DNA from: Sphingomonas sp. PL-96
GTDB lineage: Bacteria > Pseudomonadota > Alphaproteobacteria > Sphingomonadales > Sphingomonadaceae
Assembly: GCF_020707215.1 (NCBI RefSeq)
Contig: NZ_JAJFET010000002.1
Span: 124,001 to 188,000 of the forward strand
Reading direction: 5' to 3'
DNA length: 64,000 nucleotides
Below, in pieces: positions 31,446-40,346 of the stretch. The notes beneath the pieces were generated by a model, which saw only the letters and a list, made by a program, of their open reading frames with translations, ran no database searches and was not told the origin of the DNA. Both the position numbers and the translations under genes were made by a program. The stretch's first letter is position 1. Each line of letters opens with the position of its first letter.

Positions 31446-33050
31446 ATGCATCGCCGTCTCTCCTTTGCGCCTTCGGCCGCAGGCTTTTTGTGGACCGGCC
31501 TGGCGGCCCTGCTTCTCGTCCTTGCGACGGGCGGAATTGCGTCGAGCTTCTTCGATCCCGACGAGCCCGCGCATTATGTGAACAGCCTGTTCCTGGGCGA
31601 CTGGATCCGGGCAGGGCTGCCATCGCCGATGGCGTTCGCGCGCGACTATTACGCACACTTCCCTAAGCTCTCGATCGGCCACTGGCCGCCTGGCTGGTAC
31701 GCGCTGCTGGCGCCGGTGTTCGCGACGGCGCGCCCGTCGCCGTTTGGAGCACTCGCGCTCAGCGCCTTTGTCGCGGGGCTTCCCGGCGGACTGATCCTGT
31801 GGGCGGCGCGGCGCACGGGGCTGTGGCGGCTCGGCTGGTTGGTCACGGCAGCATATCTGATCCTACCGCTGGTCCTCGACGGTGCGCGGCGCTTCCTGCT
31901 CGACCAGCCGGTGACGCTGGTCGTGGGCCTCGCCGCCATCGCGTGGCTCCGCGCGACCGAGCGCCCGGGCTGGACGCGGTTCCTGATCTTCGCTGCGCTG
32001 GCCGCCTACGCGCCGCTGGTGAAGGGCAATGGCGCGCTGATCGCGCTGGTTCCGGCGATCGACATCGTCCTGCGGAAACGCTGGCGATTGCTGCGCGAGC
32101 CCGCGCTCTGGGGGGCGGCGATGCTGGCGATGGCGGTCGTCGGCCCCTGGTACTGGCTGTCCTTCAAGATCTCGGCAGGCGGCTTCAACTATGCGCCGGG
32201 GCTCGACTATGCGGGGCTCGCGCTGGTGGCGAACGGGAACGCGATCCTCGCCAATGTCGGTTGGGCCGGATTGGCACTTGCCGCCACCGGGTCCGCCGTC
32301 GCCTGGGCAGGTCGGGGAGACCACCCGCAGACCGCCCGCATCTCGGCACTGGCGGTCGCCATGATTCTCGCGACCTTCCTCTTCCAGTCGGCGGTGCCGG
32401 TCGCCATCGAGCCGCGCTACGTCACGCCGCTGCTTCCCTGGACGCTGGTGTTGGCCAGCATCGGCCTTGCAGCGCTTTGGCGGCGGGGCACGTTGCTCGC
32501 CCGTGCGGCAGCAATCGCACTGGGGATCGCCGCACTGGTGCCTGCCGTCGCCAACCTCGCCCGTCTGCCGCAAGCGACCGACATCGATGCTGCGACGCTG
32601 AGCGCCCGCATCGGCGCGCGTCCCGGAATCTGGCTGGTGGACGGCCGCTCGGGCGGGGAGGGCGCGGTGATTGCGGCGGCCGCCTATGCCGACAACGGCC
32701 GGAGGCGAGTCTGGGTCGCGCGTGCATCGCAGTGGCTGTCGACGAGCGACTTCATGGGGCGCGATTATCGCGTCACGGCCACCAGTCCGGCGGCCGCACG
32801 TGCAGTGCTCGACCGGCTCGGCGTGGCAGGCGTGGTGTCGGTCGCCAACCACGGCCGGCTTGCCTATCCGCACAGCGCCATTCTGCGTGCGGCCCTGGCC
32901 GATCCGGCGTTCAGCCGAGCGACGATCCGCTTCCGCCGGGGCGACGGAAGCAGCCTGGTGGCCATCCGCCGCCGCCCCGTCGAGCCGAACAGCGACTTGC
33001 TCGGCTCGGGCTCCGCCAACCTGGAGAAGATGAACGCGGCGCTGGACTAG
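31446..33050 (+). CDS. GT39-type membrane glycosyltransferase (ArnT/PMT-like)
   Basis: A 534-residue polytopic protein of the GT-C fold. The first periplasmic loop has the acidic DPDE motif (residues 37-40, SSFFDPDEPAHYV), where these enzymes hold the metal and the polyprenyl-phosphate sugar. The second loop shows HFPKLSIGHWPPGWYAL. About ten hydrophobic helices follow to residue 370, then a soluble periplasmic domain of about 160 residues. Family members move a sugar from a lipid-phosphate carrier to lipid A, proteins or glycans; the acceptor here is unknown. It stands alone between convergent and divergent neighbours. Confidence 0.8.
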   Translation: MHRRLSFAPSAAGFLWTGLAALLLVLATGGIASSFFDPDEPAHYVNSLFLGDWIRAGLPSPMAFARDYYAHFPKLSIGHWPPGWYALLAPVFATARPSPFGALALSAFVAGLPGGLILWAARRTGLWRLGWLVTAAYLILPLVLDGARRFLLDQPVTLVVGLAAIAWLRATERPGWTRFLIFAALAAYAPLVKGNGALIALVPAIDIVLRKRWRLLREPALWGAAMLAMAVVGPWYWLSFKISAGGFNYAPGLDYAGLALVANGNAILANVGWAGLALAATGSAVAWAGRGDHPQTARISALAVAMILATFLFQSAVPVAIEPRYVTPLLPWTLVLASIGLAALWRRGTLLARAAAIALGIAALVPAVANLARLPQATDIDAATLSARIGARPGIWLVDGRSGGEGAVIAAAAYADNGRRRVWVARASQWLSTSDFMGRDYRVTATSPAAARAVLDRLGVAGVVSVANHGRLAYPHSAILRAALADPAFSRATIRFRRGDGSSLVAIRRRPVEPNSDLLGSGSANLEKMNAALD

Positions 33051-33365
33051 CCGGCCGGAAGCACCGCGAGCCCGTTCCACCAGCGGGCGATCGGTGCGCA
33101 GGATCCAGAGCGGCCGGCCGGACCCTTCCTCGACGTCGCGGGTCTGCGAACCCAGGCCGAATTGCGCGACCTTGCTCGCCTGGTTGCCGGCGACGCGGAC
33201 CAGCCCCCGCTGCACGGCTTGAGTCGCGGGGTGTCCCTCCTGGAACCGCCCCGAACCTTGAAGAAGCGCCGCGTCCCGTCCGCATGATGGGGTCCTCGGC
33301 AGGTCTTGCCATGACCCCGCCGCCGTGGCTCTATGGTGGAACAGGCAAGCGGATCGGAAACGCAC
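33051..33365. other. intergenic region with a possible minus-strand gene remnant
   Basis: No intact gene. On the minus strand about 33260-33055 one frame reads like true protein (RFQEGHPATQAVQRGLVRV, then ASKVAQFGLGSQTRDVEEG and RPLWILRTDRPLVERARG), with strong G/C bias at third codon positions. It has no start or stop of its own: it runs on without a stop into the antisense of the glycosyltransferase gene. It could be the stump of a deleted gene. I do not recognise the protein. Confidence 0.3.
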
Positions 33366-34259
33366 ATGCGGACTCGGGATCTCTGGCGGTTCGTGCTTCT
33401 CTTTGTTGCGGTGCCCGGCTGGGCGCAAGCGAGCGACGAGGGTGCGCAAGCAAGCAATGAGCAGGCGCGGGACATCGTCGTCGAGGCGCCGCGGACGGGC
33501 GAGCGCGCGGCCTTGTGGAACCAGGTGCGGACGGTGACGGGACGAAGCGTGAGCAACGACCCGATCGCGCGGTTTCAGGATCCGGTGTGCCTTGGCTCCC
33601 TTGGGCTTGGACGGGATGTTACCGGCGCCATTCTCGATCGCATGATCGAAGTCGCCGAGGAGAGCGGCATCCGAACCGCCGGGAATCCCTGCGACCCCAA
33701 CGTCCTTGTCCTGTTCGTGGATCACAGCCGGGAGGAAATGCGCAAGCTCGCGGCCAAGGGGCACAGGGCGTTTGCCGGCCTGTCGCACCAGGCGATGCGC
33801 AAGCTGATGGCGGAGCCCGGCCCGGCGCAGGCGTGGAACCTCACGGAAGTCCGCTCCCGCGATGGCGATCCAGTAATGCCGGGCACCTCCATGGGGGTGC
33901 CGCCCACGCTGAAAGTTGGCTCCATGAGCAGGATGGCGGCTTCCATTCGACAGGACATCGTCGGCGCAGTGGTGGTGATCGACCGCCAGGCGGTGATCGG
34001 CAAATCGCCACGGCAGATCGCCGATTATGCCGCGATGCGAACCTATGTGCGGACCACACCTCCGCTCCATCCGTCGGCCGAGACGATCCTCTCGCTGTTC
34101 GAGGGAGAGGGCACCGCGCCCACGGGACTTACTGCCATTGATCGCGGCGTCCTGCGCGGGCTCTATGCGGCGCCCGCGAACAGCTTCGCCCGTACCGGCC
34201 AGGCCAAGATGGTGTCCGTCACGATGGCGGAGCGGGCGGCGGCTGAAGCACAGGACTAG
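33366..34259 (+). CDS. secreted protein of unknown function
   Basis: A 297-residue product from the ATG at 33366, which has GGAAACG upstream. The signal peptide spans about residues 1-22 (LWRFVLLFVAVPGWAQA). The mature part contains IVVEAPRTGERAALWNQVRTVTGRSV and paired cysteines near DPVCLGSLGLG and AGNPCDPNVLVLFVD, probably a disulfide. The last third (YAAMRTYVRTTPPLHPSAETILSLFE) resembles periplasmic proteins of sphingomonads of no known role. I see no catalytic motif. Confidence 0.65.
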   Translation: MRTRDLWRFVLLFVAVPGWAQASDEGAQASNEQARDIVVEAPRTGERAALWNQVRTVTGRSVSNDPIARFQDPVCLGSLGLGRDVTGAILDRMIEVAEESGIRTAGNPCDPNVLVLFVDHSREEMRKLAAKGHRAFAGLSHQAMRKLMAEPGPAQAWNLTEVRSRDGDPVMPGTSMGVPPTLKVGSMSRMAASIRQDIVGAVVVIDRQAVIGKSPRQIADYAAMRTYVRTTPPLHPSAETILSLFEGEGTAPTGLTAIDRGVLRGLYAAPANSFARTGQAKMVSVTMAERAAAEAQD

Positions 34260-34481
34260 GCGACCGAACGCGTGGCGCCTCTGGGCGCTGTGTCGCGCCG
34301 CGATGAACCAAATCGCCGCGCCGGGGGTAGGCTCGGTAGGCGCGTCCCCACCGCCTGCCGGGGATTGCGCGACTTGGGCGCTGGCGCCGGCGCTGGGCGG
34401 CCGTGCGATCGACCGCAACAGCGTCGAGTGTAACCAAGGCTCACCCGGCGCGCGATCGGATCGCGCGCCGGGCCGACCGCA

Positions 34482-37265
34482 TCAGAAGCGGGTACGCACG
34501 CTGACGGCGTAGACGCTGTCATCGGTGCGGGTGTCCCGCCACAGATAATCCTCGTTGATGTAGCTGCGGTAGCGCGAGCGCAGGATGTTGCTGCCCTCCA
34601 CCGTCACGGTGACGTTCTTGTTGAGGTCGTATCCCAGGCTGAAGTCCAGGCGTCCGTTCGGCCGCACATAATTCAGCCACGTCTCCGTACCCACCGGACG
34701 CACGTCGCCGGCCCCTGAACGATCCTCGTCAAAATACTTCGAGCGATAGGTGTAGACCACCCGCGCGGATATCCCGCTGCGGTCGTAGAGCAGCCCCGCG
34801 TTGAAATTATACTTCGACACATTCTGCAGGCTGTAGCCGGCCAGCGGGTCGTCGCCGCCGACCTTGGAGTCGGCCAGGGTGAAGTTGCCGAACGTCCCGA
34901 AGCCGGCGAGGGCACCGGGCAAGAACGAGAAGAAGGTCTGCGCGCTGACCTCGATCCCCTTCAGCTTGGCGCTGCCGACGTTGCGCGGCCGCGTGATGTT
35001 GTAGACGACGCCGTCGATTTCCTCGGCGGTGACCCCGTTGATCACCCGATCGCTGATGTCGCGGTAGTAGCCGGCGACCGCGAAGTAACCGTCGTTCCAG
35101 TAATATTCGAACGTAGCGTCGAAGCTGTCGGACTTCTGCGGGCGCAGGTCCGGATTGCCGCCCGAGCCGCTGTTGCGGATGTTGGGGTTGGTCGAGATGA
35201 TATAGTTGAGCCCCGGATTGAGCGAGCCGAAGCCGGGCCGGGCAAGCGTGCGCGCATAGGTGGCACGCAGCTGCAGGCCGCCGCCCAGCTGGAGCCGGGC
35301 GCTCGCATTGGGCAGCCAGTCGGTGTCGCTGTTCGAGCTGGTCGTGGTGACCGGATCGCCGCTGACGATGCCGGTGCCGGTGATGTCGCGGTCGGTGCGG
35401 GTATAGCGCACGCCGAGCTTGCCATCGAGCACTACCGGGCCGCTGCCGAACGGCACTTCATAGCCGGCCTGGATATAGCCGGCGTAGCTCTTCTCACCCA
35501 CCTCGAACTCCCGGGTCGGGTCGAACTCGGGCTGGCCTTCGGGTGCCCCGAAGAAGCTGCGGATGGCGGACTGGCCCGCATTCGACAGCAGATAGTCACG
35601 GTCGGGCAGCAGGAACGGTGCGCCGCTGTTGATCTGCGGGATTCCCGGCGCGAGTTCGAGCGGCAGGTTGATCGCGCTGATCGGGGTTGCGAACGAGCCC
35701 CCGGGAGGCTCGACGCCAAGCTGCACCTGCTGGAACAGGGCGCTGCGATCGGCATAGCGGCCGCCGATCTCGATCGTCTTGAGGATCGAGTCGAGCTCGT
35801 AGGTCGCATCGCCTTTTACCGCCAGCAAGCCGCCGCTGGAGCGGACATAGTCCTGGAACAGCGCATTGATGAAGGTGAAGCCGGTCGCGTCCGCCATCGG
35901 GTTACCGGGTGCGGTGATCGCCGCCGTCTGATCGCTGTTGGTCAGCGCCAGCGTCGCCTCCGGCACGCGCTTGCCGATGTCGACGATGAAGTTCTCGTTG
36001 TTGGCGATCGACCGCTCATAGCTGACGTCGACATTCGCCTTCAGCCGGTCGCGGTCGAACCGGAAGCCGCCGGCGGCGAGCCAGGTGTCGGTACGGTTGT
36101 TGTGCGCCTGGGTCGAGGTGAACGACTCCAGATTGTTGAACGTCGCGGAGGAAAAGCCGCAGAGCTGCTGCTGGGTGATGTCCGCAGGGGCGGTGGTGGC
36201 GTTCGGGTTGAAGCCGTCGGGCCCCACATTCGCGGTGAAGCAGTCGCCGCTTGCGACGACGTTCGACACGCTCTCGGCGGTGCCGAGCCGATATTCGTAG
36301 AAGCCGGTCGTGAACTTGCTGCGATAGGCCGAATAGAGGCCGTCGACATAGACCTCCAGGCTTGGCGTCGCCTGCCACTGGATGGAGCCGTTCGCCTGCG
36401 GCCGCTGGTACCGGCCAAATTCGTTGAGGCCGCCGGTCGAGATGGGGAGCAGGATGCCGTTGGCCGTCCCGGTTCCCGCGCGCCGCTCCGCGACATAGTT
36501 GTACGGGCGGTTGAAGGGCATGTCGTACCAGGACACGTTGAGCAGCGCGCCGATCTCGCCGACGCCGGTGTCCCAGCGGTCGGTGGCCAGGAAGCTCACC
36601 TGCGGGCCCAGCTTTTCGGCGTTCGACGGGTAGTTGAGTTTCCCGCTGATCGCGATCGTCGGGTCGGTGTAGTTGAACGGCTTGTTGAGGCGCAGGTCGA
36701 TCGTGCCGGCAACGCCACCCTCGATCAGGTTGGCGGTGTTGGACTTGTAGACGTCCAGACGGGCGATGGCCTCGGCCGGAAGATCCTGGAAGGCGAAGGT
36801 GCGGCCCTCGGCGGTGAAGATCTCGCGCCCGTCGAGGGTGGTCAGGATGTCGCCCAGGCCGCGTACCAGCGGATTCTGGATCTCGTTGTTGCCGCCGACC
36901 GTCACCTGCACGCCGGGCACGCGCTGCAGCGCGGCAGCAGTGGTAGGATCGGGGAACTTGCCGATGTCCTGCGCGACGATCGAGTCGACCACCTGCGCCG
37001 CCGTGCGCTTGATCTCGGCGGCGCGTGCAAGGCTGGCGCGGATGCCGGTGACGACGATCTCGGACCCGGCGTCGCCGGTGGCATTGGCTTGTGTCGGCGC
37101 GTCGGGTGCCTCGGCAGGCGAGCCCGCGGTCGTCTCGGCCACTCCGGCTTGTGCCGCATCCTGGGCATTCGGGGGCGTGGTGCCGTCCTGCTGGGCCTGA
37201 GCTTGGGCCTGAGTAGCAATCGCTAAAGCAATCGCGGACGCGGCGAACGCGGAAATCTGACGCAT
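34482..37265 (-). CDS. TonB-dependent outer-membrane receptor
   Basis: A 927-residue receptor. The signal peptide is MRQISAFAASAIALAIATQAQA. An Ala/Thr/Pro-rich spacer follows, then a TonB-box-like EIVVTG near residue 68. The plug domain contains RAAEIKRTAAQVVDSIVAQDIGKFPD and RVPGVQVTVGGNNEIQNPLVRGL. The beta barrel fills the rest and ends in the outer-membrane signature VYAVSVRTRF with terminal Phe. The SIVAQDIGKFPD plug motif is common in receptors of Caulobacter and sphingomonads that take up carbohydrates, but the substrate here is not known. No transport or enzyme genes flank it. Confidence 0.9.
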   Translation of the reverse strand: MRQISAFAASAIALAIATQAQAQAQQDGTTPPNAQDAAQAGVAETTAGSPAEAPDAPTQANATGDAGSEIVVTGIRASLARAAEIKRTAAQVVDSIVAQDIGKFPDPTTAAALQRVPGVQVTVGGNNEIQNPLVRGLGDILTTLDGREIFTAEGRTFAFQDLPAEAIARLDVYKSNTANLIEGGVAGTIDLRLNKPFNYTDPTIAISGKLNYPSNAEKLGPQVSFLATDRWDTGVGEIGALLNVSWYDMPFNRPYNYVAERRAGTGTANGILLPISTGGLNEFGRYQRPQANGSIQWQATPSLEVYVDGLYSAYRSKFTTGFYEYRLGTAESVSNVVASGDCFTANVGPDGFNPNATTAPADITQQQLCGFSSATFNNLESFTSTQAHNNRTDTWLAAGGFRFDRDRLKANVDVSYERSIANNENFIVDIGKRVPEATLALTNSDQTAAITAPGNPMADATGFTFINALFQDYVRSSGGLLAVKGDATYELDSILKTIEIGGRYADRSALFQQVQLGVEPPGGSFATPISAINLPLELAPGIPQINSGAPFLLPDRDYLLSNAGQSAIRSFFGAPEGQPEFDPTREFEVGEKSYAGYIQAGYEVPFGSGPVVLDGKLGVRYTRTDRDITGTGIVSGDPVTTTSSNSDTDWLPNASARLQLGGGLQLRATYARTLARPGFGSLNPGLNYIISTNPNIRNSGSGGNPDLRPQKSDSFDATFEYYWNDGYFAVAGYYRDISDRVINGVTAEEIDGVVYNITRPRNVGSAKLKGIEVSAQTFFSFLPGALAGFGTFGNFTLADSKVGGDDPLAGYSLQNVSKYNFNAGLLYDRSGISARVVYTYRSKYFDEDRSGAGDVRPVGTETWLNYVRPNGRLDFSLGYDLNKNVTVTVEGSNILRSRYRSYINEDYLWRDTRTDDSVYAVSVRTRF

Positions 37266-37411
37266 GGCACACTCTCCTGAAGTCCAGCGTGTTTGTTCTT
37301 GTGACGCTCCACTGGTACGTCGGAAGAATACTCCTCTACGACGAGGCCTTCAACCATACTTGTCATATTATTTACTGGAGCCGTAGTTCTCCGCCGCTTT
37401 TGAAGACAGCT

Positions 37412-39388
37412 TCAGGCGGCGGGTTTTGCGGACTCGACCACGACGCCGGTGCTGCCGAGCAACTGCTGCACGGCGGCGGCTTCCAGCGGGCGTCCGAACA
37501 GATATCCCTGACCTTCGCCGCAGCCGAGTGCGCGCAGGGCGTCGAGTTCGCCCGCGGTCTCCACCCCCTCGGCAACCGCACCCAGGCCGAGGATCGAGGA
37601 GAGCTCGATGATGGCGTGCACCAGCTTGCGCGCCTCCGGATCGGACGCCATGCCCTGAACATAGGACTTGTCGATCTTGAGCTTGTCGAACGGCAGCATC
37701 CGCAGGTGCTGCAGCGACGAAAAGCCGGTGCCGAAATCGTCCAGCACCAGCATGGCGCCCTGGTCCTTGAGCTTCATGACGGCACTGCGGGCATTGACCG
37801 GCTCGGCAATGATGGCGTTTTCGGTGATCTCCATCGCGAGCCGGCGAACCGGAAAGCCAGTGCGCGCGAGCAGCACTAGGATCTTGTCGCCAAAGCCGGG
37901 GTCCTTGAGCTGGACCGGGGAGATGTTGATCGAAAGCGTCAGTTCGGCCGGCCACCGTGCCGCAACCGCGCACGCGCGCTCGAGCAGGTGCATCAGCAGC
38001 GTGTCGGCAAGTCCGGTTTCCTCCGCAATCGGGATGAACTGGTCCGGGCCGACCAATGCGCCGTCCGGTCGATGCCAGCGCGCCAGCATCTCGAACCCGC
38101 TGATGCGGCCGGTGTCCAGGTCGACGATCGGTTGGTAATAGGGCTGAAACGCATCGGCGGCGAGGTCGCGGCGAAGCTCCCGCTCGAGCAGCGAGCGCCG
38201 CGTGATCTCCGCGTCCATGGCCGCTTCGAACCGCAGGAAACGCGAGCGGCCGAGCGCCTTGGCCCGATACAGCGCAATGTCCGCCTGCCGCATCAAGGTG
38301 GAGAGATCCGAAGCATCCCCTGGGAACATCGAGATGCCGACGCTCGCGCCAATGTAATGCGACAATCCTTCGATCAGGAAGGGTGCGGAAATATCCTGGA
38401 CGACACGCGCCGCGAGCCGGAGCGCGCCTTCCTGTTCGCCGCCGACCAGATCCAGCGTGATCGCGAACTCATCTCCTCCCAGGCGATACGCGGCGCCGCG
38501 CGAACCCATCATGCGCTGGAGACGTTCCGCCACCCCCTGCAGCAGCCGGTCCCCTGCGGCGTGGCCGTGGACGTCGTTGACGCTCTTGAACAGGTCCAGG
38601 TCGAGGATCATCAGCGCAAAGGGACTCGCCGCCGCGCCCAGCGTTTCCAGCGGCGCCAGGCGCTCGTTGAGCGCGCGCCGGTTGGGAAGCCCGGTCAGAT
38701 GGTCGTGATAGGCGAGTTCCTGTGCAGCCTGTTCGGCGTGGCGTGCGCGCTCCTGCTCCGCGAACATCTCCGAACGGGAGCGCAGCATCTCGGTGAACCG
38801 CTCATAGCCGGTCGACACGGTGCCGGCGATCAGCACCGCGATCAGCGCGAAGTTCATGCCGATGCCGACCTGGTAGAGATCTTCCGAGACGATCAGGCAG
38901 ACGGTGACCGGTATGGTGCCGAGCACCAGCACCAGATAGGCCGCGCGCGGCAGCGTCTGGAGACAGTAGCAGCTGCCGATCGATCCCACGAAGATGTAGA
39001 GGATGACGGCAAAGCGGCGGGCCGGGTCGACCCACTGGAACATGAGCAATCCCCAGCCGCCAAAGCCGACGCTCAGCACGGCTGCGACCAGAACGGTGGT
39101 CCGCAGATAGCGCTGGACGTCCGCGGGAAGCGGGCTCGTGTTGCGCCGCTGGAACCACACCCAGGTCCGCACCGCTGCCGCCAGGATCAGGATGCCGGGT
39201 GCGCCGATCGACAGGAACGGGGGGACTTCCCCCACGGTCACCGCGCTCAGGAAGCCGACGTTGCACGCCAGCAGCACGTACATCAGCGGAATCTGGCGGC
39301 GCAGCGAGATATATTGTTCGACCAGCAGCGGCTTGACCGCGTCCTCCACCTTCAGGGGCCTTGGTTTGAAGGGGAAACGGCGGTTCAT
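37412..39388 (-). CDS. membrane-bound GGDEF-EAL cyclic-di-GMP enzyme
   Basis: A 658-residue protein. Six or so hydrophobic helices (about residues 35-195) form a sensor region, followed by a coiled coil (200-225). The GGDEF domain keeps GGDEF (304-308), so diguanylate cyclase activity is possible, but the RxxD inhibitory site five residues before it is missing (GSRG instead). The EAL domain has EML (433-435), NISPVQL, ITENAII, LDDFGTGFSSL, KIDKSYV, AEGVET and QGYLFGRP, so the phosphodiesterase residues are complete. Such dual proteins often act mainly as phosphodiesterases tuned by the GGDEF domain. Confidence 0.9.
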   Translation of the reverse strand: MNRRFPFKPRPLKVEDAVKPLLVEQYISLRRQIPLMYVLLACNVGFLSAVTVGEVPPFLSIGAPGILILAAAVRTWVWFQRRNTSPLPADVQRYLRTTVLVAAVLSVGFGGWGLLMFQWVDPARRFAVILYIFVGSIGSCYCLQTLPRAAYLVLVLGTIPVTVCLIVSEDLYQVGIGMNFALIAVLIAGTVSTGYERFTEMLRSRSEMFAEQERARHAEQAAQELAYHDHLTGLPNRRALNERLAPLETLGAAASPFALMILDLDLFKSVNDVHGHAAGDRLLQGVAERLQRMMGSRGAAYRLGGDEFAITLDLVGGEQEGALRLAARVVQDISAPFLIEGLSHYIGASVGISMFPGDASDLSTLMRQADIALYRAKALGRSRFLRFEAAMDAEITRRSLLERELRRDLAADAFQPYYQPIVDLDTGRISGFEMLARWHRPDGALVGPDQFIPIAEETGLADTLLMHLLERACAVAARWPAELTLSINISPVQLKDPGFGDKILVLLARTGFPVRRLAMEITENAIIAEPVNARSAVMKLKDQGAMLVLDDFGTGFSSLQHLRMLPFDKLKIDKSYVQGMASDPEARKLVHAIIELSSILGLGAVAEGVETAGELDALRALGCGEGQGYLFGRPLEAAAVQQLLGSTGVVVESAKPAA

Positions 39389-39559
39389 TCGGGTCGGGGC
39401 TCACTGCGCGCGCGCTCAGATGGAAGCGCGAGGTTCCGCCAACGGTTTGGAGGGCCAGAAGTTTATAAACTCTTCTGGAGCTTTCCTCTTTTTGCGCCGA
39501 TCCCCTTCGCGGCGCCTGGCGTACCATCGCCAGGCTGAACCCTTGTGCAGTGAGCCTGG

Positions 39560-39982
39560 CTATTTCTGCTGTGCCAGGTAGGCGATCAGGTCAGCGCGAT
39601 CGACGCCATTGGCCATCCCGGGATAGGCCATGGACGTCCCCGGGGCGAAGCGCTGCGGGTTGGTGATCCAGGCGTCGAGCCGGTCCGGGCTCCAGTGCCC
39701 GCCCACTGCTTCCAGCCCAGCGGTGTAGCCGAACCGACGACTTCCGGAGGCGATCGGGCGGCCAACCACCCCGTGCAGATTGGGGCCGTTGCGATCGCCG
39801 CCACCTCGGGCCACCGTGTGGCAGGCCGCACATTCGCGAAACAACCGCTTGCCCTTCGACGCATCCGCGCTCGCCAAGCGCTCGGCCAGCGGTGCCCGGG
39901 AGCGTGCTTCGGTGCGCCGCGGGTCGCTCCCGCCGCTGCCGCAGGCCGCAAGCGCGGCAGTAAGCGCCAGGGCGGCGGCCAT
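39560..39982 (-). CDS. lipid-anchored c-type cytochrome
   Basis: A 140-residue cytochrome c. The signal peptide ends in a lipobox (LAAC, Cys14). One haem site, CAACH (residues 51-55), and a distal ligand Met118 in GTSMAYPGM follow the class I (mitochondrial-like) pattern. The ATG at 39982 has no clear ribosome site, so an upstream GTG near 40021, giving a longer basic signal region, is possible. It would depend on the ccm maturation genes at 47578-52398 and serve as a periplasmic electron carrier. Confidence 0.82.
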   Translation of the reverse strand: MAAALALTAALAACGSGGSDPRRTEARSRAPLAERLASADASKGKRLFRECAACHTVARGGGDRNGPNLHGVVGRPIASGSRRFGYTAGLEAVGGHWSPDRLDAWITNPQRFAPGTSMAYPGMANGVDRADLIAYLAQQK

Positions 39983-40346
39983 GCGTACGCTCAGGGAGCA
40001 GCGAGCGGATTTGTGGACCACCACGCCACCAGCATCCGGGATTGCGGTCCCGAAATCCTGTGGGCGTTCTTGCGGTTCTTGAGTGCCGGCGGAGCGCGTC
40101 ATGGGCTGGGCCATAGAGCGTCCGGACGCACGAGGCGAGCAAGTCGGCGAGACGGGCTGCCGTTCGGGCTGGGCGGCGCTGCTGATTGTCATCGTTCCGT
40201 AACGATTCCGTCATCCCGACGACGCGGAAATCGCATCAGCCTGTCACGTCCGCTCCCTAGGCGGGCGGGGAGGCCGAAGGGGGAACGTCCTCTCATCGGT
40301 CACGCCTGTCCTGCAAGCCCGGGTTCGCCCCGGAACGGAGATTTCC

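Noticed and set aside
31863..34418. 851-residue minus-strand frame across the glycosyltransferase and secreted protein genes
   Set aside because: It spans two well-supported plus-strand genes and their gap. Only a short part over the gap looks protein-like and is reported as a possible remnant.
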